Assembly (NCBI RefSeq): GCF_000526715.1
Contig: NZ_JAGP01000001.1
Coordinates: 310,001-374,000 of the forward strand
Length of the DNA: 64,000 nt
Source: Hydrogenovibrio kuenenii DSM 12350
GTDB lineage: Bacteria; Pseudomonadota; Gammaproteobacteria; Thiomicrospirales; Thiomicrospiraceae
Direction of reading: 5' to 3'
The notes under the pieces are model-generated. The model made no database searches, had not been told where the DNA came from, and worked only from the letters and a program-made list of their open reading frames with translations. Both the position numbers and the translations under genes were made by a program. Positions 58,420 to 64,000 of the stretch are shown piece after piece. Every line of letters begins with the position of its first letter. Position 1 is the first letter of the stretch.

Positions 58420-58690
58420 GGTTGTTTTCCCTGAAGTTTTTCCTCAATTAGCTTCTCGTGAAGCAGGAGAGGAAGCTCGCAGGTTTTTAAGAAAAAAAAT
58501 GAAAGAACACGAGTGTTTAGTTTTTGATTTAGCAAATAAGAACTTGACTCCTTCATTTGTTGATTCCAGCTTGGCTGTGTTGATGAGTGAAGTTGGTTAT
58601 GACGTGTTCAAACAGAAAGTTAAGTTTGATAATGCAAATGAAACAACCAAAATCCTGATTAAAAAAACCTTTTCTGAAAGAAAAAAGTGA
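58397..58690 (+). CDS. Island gene 4: STAS-like (DUF4325-type) small protein
   Basis: A 97-residue protein. The ATG at 58397 is chosen because GGAGG ends six bases before it; the frame extends upstream but without a site. It overlaps gene 3 by 23 bp, so the two are translationally coupled. LVFDLANKNLTPSFVDSSLA resembles the beta-strand/helix centre of STAS-like DUF4325 proteins, with conserved VDSSLAVLM where STAS antagonists carry the phosphorylatable Ser. Probable partner of the GHKL ATPase. Confidence 0.75.
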   Translation: MNTMTCFKVVFPEVFPQLASREAGEEARRFLRKKMKEHECLVFDLANKNLTPSFVDSSLAVLMSEVGYDVFKQKVKFDNANETTKILIKKTFSERKK

Positions 58691-58845
58691 TTTTAAGAAA
58701 ATATTGAATTTATATAGCCCGCATTTGCGGGCTTTTTTATTTTTTTAATTAGGGAGCAAAAATATTTTTGGCGGTATTTATTACGGTATTAGCTGTAGAT
58801 AAGTATAGAAAATAAAACAAAGAGGTAGACGTTTGTCTTGAATTA
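58691..58845. other. Right end of the island
   Basis: No gene. It holds the gene 4 terminator and two direct heptamers CGGTATT at 58772-58778 and 58784-58790, 12 bp apart, possible recombinase arm or operator sites close to the right repeat. Confidence 0.4.
58716..58738 (+). terminator. Rho-independent terminator of the island operon
   Basis: AGCCCGCA-TT-TGCGGGCT followed by TTTTT: strong stem 26 bp after the last island gene. Confidence 0.88.
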
Positions 58846-58893
58846 CGGTGTAGCCACCATATTTTAAAACCCGGTTTTATACCGGGTTTTTTT
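58846..58893 (+). repeat. 48-bp direct repeat, right copy (attR-like)
   Basis: Perfect copy of 55767-55814: a 14-nt tRNA-Met 3' fragment with CCA plus the tRNA terminator. The flanking bases differ on both sides, fixing the repeat ends. Confidence 0.95.
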
Positions 58894-59001
58894 GTTTATA
58901 AAATAAATAAAATGGACTTTTTTACTTATTCCGATTAAATTACCCGTTACGCACATTTATAGAAAGTCATAATAATAAAATAAAATTTTTGGGGTGGAGA
59001 C

Positions 59002-60855
59002 TTGATATTAAATTGGGATGAATTTACTCGTCGTTTTGTGCTTGTGGCTGTCGTTGTGCTCCTGTCTTCGGTGTTTTTCTTAAACACATTTTTCAATTCA
59101 CAAATTACGTTAGCCGAAAAAAATGAAATTAATCAGTATGAAGGTTATCTGCATGAAACCATCGGTAATTTAGTACGTCAAAAACAAGCGACAACGCAAG
59201 TGTTGGCGATTGCACTTTCCAATTCGATGGATTTTCGAACTGTCCTAAAAACACGCCCTGCTGACTTGCATCAGAGACTCAAAAAATTTACAGATGAACT
59301 GGCTTTACACACGGATTATAAGTCGATTTGGATTCAAGTTATTGATACCAAAGGGGTGAGTATTGGTCGAAGCTGGACAAAAGCTTCGGGTGATAATTTA
59401 TCGATGATCCGTAAAGACATTGCTGATGTTTTGCGTAACCCAAGAAAAATCAATAATTTTAGTGTGGGGAAGTTCTCGCTGACATTTAAATCACTCGCCC
59501 CCATTTTTGACCGTAACGGTAAATTATTGGGAATTTTGGATGTTATTTCTCAAGTCGATTCTATTGACAGAGACTTACAGTCTGGCAGCGGTGTTGAGTC
59601 AGTAGTTTTGGTAGATAAACGATACAAAAATCAGCTCACTAAGGCTCGTACTGGGCAATTTATAGGTGGTTATTATGTGGCCAATGCGGGTGTGCCAAAT
59701 AGCATTTTGCAACTGATTTCGAATTATGGTGCTGATAAGATCTTTCACTCAAAGAACCATGAAGTTATTGATGGCAAGCTAGTGATTGCGACACCATTAA
59801 AGAATATTCTGGGTGAAAAGATAGCGGTTTGGGTTAGCTTTAAGCCGATGCAAGTTATTGATTTGACGAATACCCATCAGTTGTATAAAAACTACACATT
59901 GGCAATGGCAGGGACCGTATTATTTTTATTGCTCTCGATGTTGTTGTTTTACTTTAAGAAAAAGTCTGATCTTGAACGCCACTTTTTTTACCAAATTTTC
60001 GATGAGTCTTCCGAAATTATTTATGTAACCGATCGTCACAAAGTTGTTCAAGCTAATAGACAGTTTTTTAACCTATTTGAAGATGTTAACTCCGTAGAAG
60101 CCTTTAATGATCAATATGATTGTTTGAGTAGCATTCTAATCGAAGAGGAAGGTTATTTAACTCGTTATGTTGATGGTATTGTGTGGTATGAATATTTGTT
60201 GCAGGACGACCACAAGACTTTGTTGGCAAAGTTGGAAACCAAAGATGGTGTTAGAACATTCAAGGTGAAGGTCAACTCGATTAATAATCGTATTGGAAGT
60301 GACTATGTTAGTGTGTTGCTGACAGATATCACTGAAGAGGTTCATTATAAAGAAGAGTTGGAGCACTTGATTATTCATGATGAGTTAACGGGTGTTTATA
60401 ATCGACATTACTTTAATGAGGCTTTGGAAGAAGAAATTAAGCGCGCACACCGTTATCAAGTACCTTTTTCGATGATTTCTTTTGATGTTGATCATTTCAA
60501 AAGTGTTAATGATGATTTTGGTCATGATATTGGAGACAATGTATTGATTCGTTTAACGAAAGAGGTTGCTCGCAGCTTAAGAGATACAGATAAGTTGTGT
60601 CGTGTTGGTGGTGAAGAGTTCTGTATTTTAATGCCAGAAACTGACCTGGAAGATGCCACTGTAACTGCTGAACGTTTAAGAAAATCAGTCCAAGAAATTC
60701 CTTATTCTGATGTACCTAGAGCGGTAACGGTCAGTTTAGGGGTCACTAAGTTAAACCGTTGGGATAATGCCTCTACGCTGTACAAACGTTCGGACATTGC
60801 TTTGTATCAAGCAAAAGGTAATGGCCGAAACCGTGTTGAAGTTATTTCCAGCTAG
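59002..60855 (+). CDS. Membrane diguanylate cyclase with periplasmic sensor and PAS domain
   Basis: A 617-residue protein. Membrane segment about 12-30, periplasmic Cache-like sensor to about 295, second membrane segment about 298-318, PAS-like domain about 328-440, then GGDEF domain (about 455-615) with HDELTGVYNRHYFNEAL and active site RVGGEEF. RDTD five residues before GGEEF is an inhibitory I-site, so product feedback is expected. TTG start is assumed, with GGGGTGG upstream. It lies just outside the island. Confidence 0.88.
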   Translation: MILNWDEFTRRFVLVAVVVLLSSVFFLNTFFNSQITLAEKNEINQYEGYLHETIGNLVRQKQATTQVLAIALSNSMDFRTVLKTRPADLHQRLKKFTDELALHTDYKSIWIQVIDTKGVSIGRSWTKASGDNLSMIRKDIADVLRNPRKINNFSVGKFSLTFKSLAPIFDRNGKLLGILDVISQVDSIDRDLQSGSGVESVVLVDKRYKNQLTKARTGQFIGGYYVANAGVPNSILQLISNYGADKIFHSKNHEVIDGKLVIATPLKNILGEKIAVWVSFKPMQVIDLTNTHQLYKNYTLAMAGTVLFLLLSMLLFYFKKKSDLERHFFYQIFDESSEIIYVTDRHKVVQANRQFFNLFEDVNSVEAFNDQYDCLSSILIEEEGYLTRYVDGIVWYEYLLQDDHKTLLAKLETKDGVRTFKVKVNSINNRIGSDYVSVLLTDITEEVHYKEELEHLIIHDELTGVYNRHYFNEALEEEIKRAHRYQVPFSMISFDVDHFKSVNDDFGHDIGDNVLIRLTKEVARSLRDTDKLCRVGGEEFCILMPETDLEDATVTAERLRKSVQEIPYSDVPRAVTVSLGVTKLNRWDNASTLYKRSDIALYQAKGNGRNRVEVISS

Positions 60856-60950
60856 ACTTACATCTTTTTCATAATGCCTTGTGCCTGCCTATTAGGCTTT
60901 TCTTCAGCAATCTGTTAGCATACGCCTGATTCTTTAGGGACATTATTTGC

Positions 60951-61340
60951 ATGAGTATTTTACCAAATCACTATCTTTATACTGATACCCATCTTTGGTT
61001 GTGGGTGGATGAAGAAGGGTACGTAACAATCGGTTTGACTGATTTTGCACAAGAGACTTTAGGCGATGTTATCGAGGTCTTTTTGCCGGAAGAGGGGTGT
61101 GAAGTTACCCAAGCTTCTGCATTGATGTCTTTGGCGGCAGAGCGCAATCACTTTGAGGTTTTTGCGCCTTTTAGTGGCGAAGTGGTTGAAATCAATGAAG
61201 AGCTTCTAGAGTCTCCTGGGCTAATCAATTATGAACCCTATGATGGTGGTTGGCTTATTAAAATGGCGCCTTCCGATAAAAATGAACTTGAAGAATTTTT
61301 ATCTGATGAAGAATATGCGCGTTTAATTGACTACAGCTAA
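60951..61340 (+). CDS. GcvH-like protein lacking the lipoyl lysine
   Basis: A 129-residue protein with the glycine cleavage H fold: THLWLWVDEEGYVTIGLTDF, AQETLGDVIEVFLPEEG, FAPFSGEVVEINEELLESPG, INYEPYDGGWLIKM match GcvH closely, as does length. The lipoylation motif ESVKA aligns with AAERN (about residues 62-66), so the acceptor lysine is absent; the first lysine in the protein is residue 104. It cannot act as a normal lipoyl carrier. No gcvT or gcvP is nearby. Confidence 0.85.
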   Translation: MSILPNHYLYTDTHLWLWVDEEGYVTIGLTDFAQETLGDVIEVFLPEEGCEVTQASALMSLAAERNHFEVFAPFSGEVVEINEELLESPGLINYEPYDGGWLIKMAPSDKNELEEFLSDEEYARLIDYS

Positions 61341-61394
61341 TACATACCCCTCCACTTTTCTCTTCTAAACAAATTATTTCGTAGGAAAAAAATA

Positions 61395-62603
61395 ATGAGC
61401 TCACCAGTTGAACGCCCAGTATTAAAGTTGAAGAAAAACGAAGAACGTCGTTTAAAACAAGGCCACCTGTGGATTTACAGCAATGAAGTAGATACACAAG
61501 CGTCGCCTTTAAAGTCATTTGAACCTGGGCAAACGGTAACGGTTGAAGCGTCTAATGGCAAAGCTATTGGAGTGGCTTATGTAAACCCGAATACTTTGAT
61601 TTGTGGGCGACTGCTTAGCCGTTCATCAAAAGTGGTGTTTAACCAAGCATTTCTAAAGAAGCGTATTCAAGCTGCTCTAGCCTTGCGAGAGCTGAATTTT
61701 GATGCACCTTACTATCGCCTAGTCTTTGGAGAGTCAGATGGTTTGCCAGGTTTGGTAATTGACCGATTCGGTGATGTTTTTGTTGCGCAAATCACAACAG
61801 CAGGCATGGAAGTTGTAAAAGATGAAATAACGTTAACAATTGAAAATCTTTTTCATCCACAAGCATTGGTCTACCGAAATGATTCACCAAGCCGTGAATT
61901 AGAAGGTTTGACCCTTTATGAAGAAACTGCATTGGGTTCTTTGCCTGAAAGTATTGAGATTGAAGAAAATGGCGCACGGTTTGATATCCCTGTGACGACA
62001 GGTCAGAAAACCGGCTGGTTCTATGACCATCGCATGGCAAGAAAACGAATGCAGTCTCTTGTTAAAGGTAAACGTGTGTTGGATGTCTTTAGTTATCTTG
62101 GCGGCTGGGGAATTGAAGCTGCGATTGCGGGAGCAACAGAAATTGTTTGTGTAGATGCATCATCTGCGGCATTAGACGGTGTTGAAAAAAATGCAGCGTT
62201 AAATGGTGTTGCTGACAAACTGACGACTTACGAAGGCAATGCGTTTGATGTCTTAAAAATGCTTGCTAGTGAAGCACAAAAATTTGACGTGGTGATTGTT
62301 GATCCACCAGCCTTTGTGAAACGTAAGAAAGACTTAAAATCAGGTTCGGATGGTTATCGTCGCATAAATGAATTAGCGATGCGTCTTGTTGAAAATGAAG
62401 GGGTTTTGATCTCTGCTTCGTGCTCACATCATATGTCTCGAGATGGTTTGTTAAACCAGGTACTAACCGCGTCTCGTCATATTGATCGACAATTGCAAAT
62501 GTTTGATCAAGGGCATCAAGGACCAGATCATCCTATTCATCCTGCTATTGCGGAAACAGAATATTTAAAAACCTTCTTCTTCAAAGTGAGCAAAAGTTGG
62601 TAA
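61395..62603 (+). CDS. rlmI: 23S rRNA m5C methyltransferase RlmI family
   Basis: A 402-residue class I SAM methyltransferase. N-terminal PUA domain (about 5-85) with RRLKQGHLWIYSNEVD, EEHD-like fold, then SAM-binding VLDVFSYLGGWGIEAAIAGA (about 222), catalytic VDPPAFVKRKKDLKSG and C-terminal SCSHHMS. E. coli RlmI modifies C1962. Follows the GcvH-like gene by 54 bp. Confidence 0.88.
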   Translation: MSSPVERPVLKLKKNEERRLKQGHLWIYSNEVDTQASPLKSFEPGQTVTVEASNGKAIGVAYVNPNTLICGRLLSRSSKVVFNQAFLKKRIQAALALRELNFDAPYYRLVFGESDGLPGLVIDRFGDVFVAQITTAGMEVVKDEITLTIENLFHPQALVYRNDSPSRELEGLTLYEETALGSLPESIEIEENGARFDIPVTTGQKTGWFYDHRMARKRMQSLVKGKRVLDVFSYLGGWGIEAAIAGATEIVCVDASSAALDGVEKNAALNGVADKLTTYEGNAFDVLKMLASEAQKFDVVIVDPPAFVKRKKDLKSGSDGYRRINELAMRLVENEGVLISASCSHHMSRDGLLNQVLTASRHIDRQLQMFDQGHQGPDHPIHPAIAETEYLKTFFFKVSKSW

Positions 62604-62686
62604 AGTAGTTAAAAGGATCTTTGTACGAGTACAGCTTGTTCCAAGGTTTTAAAAGCGGTTCCCGTTTTGGAATGGATACTTAGCAA

Positions 62687-63820
62687 ATGAATAGCCACGC
62701 ACACCATTTAGCATCAGATTTGATGTTGAAAAAAATCATGCAAAACTGCTTCTGGGATGAAGAAGAGCAGCAGTTGTGGGTGGATTGCAGAAAAATTTTA
62801 CCTGAGCATGGTGTGTTGGCGATTCCTAGTTGGGATAAAATGATGCTGAGTTCTGACTCTATTCCAGAATATCCACGGCATTTCTCTTTGTTAGCACCGT
62901 CTGCCCACCCTCAACTCTCTGCTTGGCAGAAACAGATTCCTTCTTGGGTTAAAGAAAGTTGTGCGCTATTTCCTTCTTATCAGCTCAAGCTTTTACATTA
63001 TGTTGGGCGTTATCCGCAGCTACTTGAGTTGCTCGACCACTCTCCGGTGTTGGCTTGGCGTTTGGTGAGCTCTCATTTATCTGAGAGCGATATTGTGTCT
63101 ATGTTGAATGACAAGCGTACTCAGTTGGTTGAGCAGGTAGGTTGGCCGGGCAAGGTCGAGACATTCCGTTTCTTGAAAAAATTGCGTTTGAGACAGGTGA
63201 ATGAACAAATTGCTGAACAAGTTGATGTTTGTTTGTTGGATGAAAAACGTTTAGATGCTTTGCAGGCGTTACCGAGAGTCAATTCAATGGCGTTGTCTCT
63301 GGCTGCGCGTTTCCCGGATATGATCGGTTGTCGTTTGCACTTGGCTTTGGCTTCTATGCCTTGTCGCCCTATGCAATGCCAAAGCATGGTGGCTTTACTT
63401 GAAGATGCCTATCAATTGGCCGATTACCTGCAACTGCCGAAAAGTGAAGTTGATAAGATCGCGAACACACGCTATTTGGTTGAGGTCGAGCAGCTTTACC
63501 AAAGTTGGCTGAAAACCCTGATGCAAGATGAGCCGTTACCGACATTAACATTATCGGACACACCGCAACAATTGGTTTCAAAAGAAGAGTGGTTGGCATT
63601 AACTGAACAGCAAGGGCACGCTTGGGTTGTGGATTGGTCAGATAAAGTGAGCGAGCAAGACGCAGAGTTCTCGCTTTATGCCTTTACGCTTGAGGATGAA
63701 GTGGTCGGCTTTTTGTTTAATGAGCAAAGCAAGGAGGTTGTTTGCGTACGTCAGTTGCAAAATGCATTGCCAACATCTGAGCAGTTGGGCCGTATCCATC
63801 TCTGGGCAACTTTAAAATAA
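62687..63820 (+). CDS. Hypothetical protein, 377 aa
   Basis: Not recognised. Soluble, rich in Leu, Gln and Trp, mostly helical: LKLLHYVGRYPQLLELLDHS, ESDIVSMLNDKRTQLVEQVG, RQVNEQIAEQVDVCLLDEKR. The C-terminal part (ACVVDWSDK-like strands, FSLYAFTLEDEVVGFLFN) looks like a separate small beta domain; the overall layout recalls PcfJ-type proteins but I cannot confirm that. No signal or membrane segment. Followed by an inverted pair of the dispersed motif. Confidence 0.75.
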   Translation: MNSHAHHLASDLMLKKIMQNCFWDEEEQQLWVDCRKILPEHGVLAIPSWDKMMLSSDSIPEYPRHFSLLAPSAHPQLSAWQKQIPSWVKESCALFPSYQLKLLHYVGRYPQLLELLDHSPVLAWRLVSSHLSESDIVSMLNDKRTQLVEQVGWPGKVETFRFLKKLRLRQVNEQIAEQVDVCLLDEKRLDALQALPRVNSMALSLAARFPDMIGCRLHLALASMPCRPMQCQSMVALLEDAYQLADYLQLPKSEVDKIANTRYLVEVEQLYQSWLKTLMQDEPLPTLTLSDTPQQLVSKEEWLALTEQQGHAWVVDWSDKVSEQDAEFSLYAFTLEDEVVGFLFNEQSKEVVCVRQLQNALPTSEQLGRIHLWATLK

Positions 63821-63842
63821 CCACATTGAAATTGAGTTGATT

Positions 63843-63891
63843 AAAATCTGCCAGGCTGGCCTATCTGTGATTACCCAGCCTGGCAGATTTT
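63843..63891. repeat. Inverted pair of the dispersed motif, best conserved
   Basis: AAAATCTGCCAGGCTGG (63843-63859) and CCCAGCCTGGCAGATTTT (63874-63891) are exact motif copies in opposite orientation, 14 bases apart, between two convergent genes. Probably a bidirectional terminator. Confidence 0.88.
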
Positions 63892-63897
63892 TGTGTT

Positions 63898-64000
63898 TTA
63901 AGGCAGTAGCTTTTCCGTTCCCATTAGGTCTTCGTAAGTCTCACGAGGACGAATTTCGAAGGCCTTGTCGCCATCAACCATGATTTCCGCTGCACGAGGG
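63898..64000 (-). CDS. 3' end of an unidentified minus-strand gene
   Basis: An open frame enters from the right edge and ends at a TAA at 63898-63900, giving a 33-residue C-terminus with PRAAEIMVDGDKAFEIRP and ETYEDLMGTEKLLP. The codon pattern looks genuine, but I cannot name the family from this fragment. Confidence 0.6.
   Translation of the reverse strand, partial: PRAAEIMVDGDKAFEIRPRETYEDLMGTEKLLP

Larger units (their letters stand above)
55767..58893. mobile_element. Putative minimal integrative island in tRNA-Met, no integrase
   Basis: A 3,079-bp period between perfect 48-bp repeats placed at the 3' end of a tRNA gene, the classical layout left by a tyrosine recombinase. The inside is more AT-rich to the eye than its neighbours and holds four genes, none resembling an integrase, transposase or phage gene. 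It may be a satellite mobilised in trans or the residue of a larger element. Confidence 0.75.

Noticed and set aside
57553-58690. GHKL protein as a two-component histidine kinase
   Set aside because: There is no phosphoacceptor histidine domain and no response regulator; the STAS-like partner fits partner-switching better.

Overview
The window reads as ordinary gammaproteobacterial chromosome of moderate to low GC. The gene order (uvrA/MFS/ssb, ispB/rplU/rpmA/obgE/proB, argC/erpA, hemA/prfA/prmC/moeB, tRNA-Gln/prs/rplY/pth/ychF) and a free-living motile Gram-negative repertoire (two flagellar-type stators, a chemoreceptor, PilZ and GGDEF proteins, TonB-dependent iron uptake, a TusA-like protein) would suit a sulfur-oxidising relative of Thiomicrospira/Hydrogenovibrio. 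That placement is inference; no rRNA or autotrophy gene is present to confirm it.

Layout. 1-6.5 kb: end of tcdA, a DUF2927 lipidless secreted protein, uvrA, a YajR-like MFS transporter and ssb. 6.7-11.9 kb: an AraC-type regulator next to a large repeat-rich autotransporter adhesin, then an orphan hypothetical gene. 11.9-18.5 kb: ispB, rplU-rpmA, obgE, proB, and groES-groEL behind both a sigma32-type promoter and a perfect CIRCE operator. 18.5-22.6 kb: a structured intergenic element, then a Fur-box-controlled TonB receptor, a PepSY membrane protein and a small membrane protein. 22.7-32.7 kb: argC, erpA, citrate synthase, anmK/M23 peptidase, a TusA-like protein, glyQS, gmhB and an acyltransferase. 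32.7-36.9 kb: an unusual three-gene stator-like cassette (one MotA-like, two OmpA/MotB-like) facing a poly-HAMP chemoreceptor. 37-45.7 kb: ung, pdxH, parE, two PilZ proteins, a metal-binding protein, parC and canonical motAB. 45.7-55.5 kb: moeB/prmC/prfA/hemA, a TPR lipoprotein, tRNA-Gln, prs, rplY, pth and ychF.

The most unusual part is 55.7-58.9 kb. A tRNA-Met gene carries at its 3' end a 48-bp sequence (last 14 nt of the tRNA plus its terminator) that recurs perfectly 3,079 bp downstream. Between the copies lies an AT-rich four-gene cassette with no integrase: two small membrane proteins, a GHKL ATPase with a STAS-like N-terminal part, and a translationally coupled small STAS-like protein. 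This looks like a minimal mobile island carrying an undescribed signalling or defence module.

The window closes with a GGDEF protein with an I-site, a GcvH-like protein that lacks the lipoyl lysine, an rlmI-type methyltransferase, an orphan gene and the 3' end of an unidentified minus-strand gene. An 18-bp motif of the form AAAATCTGCCAGGCTGGG is scattered through the window about ten times, singly or as inverted pairs that could act as terminators. It behaves like a DNA-uptake-sequence or REP-type repeat family.
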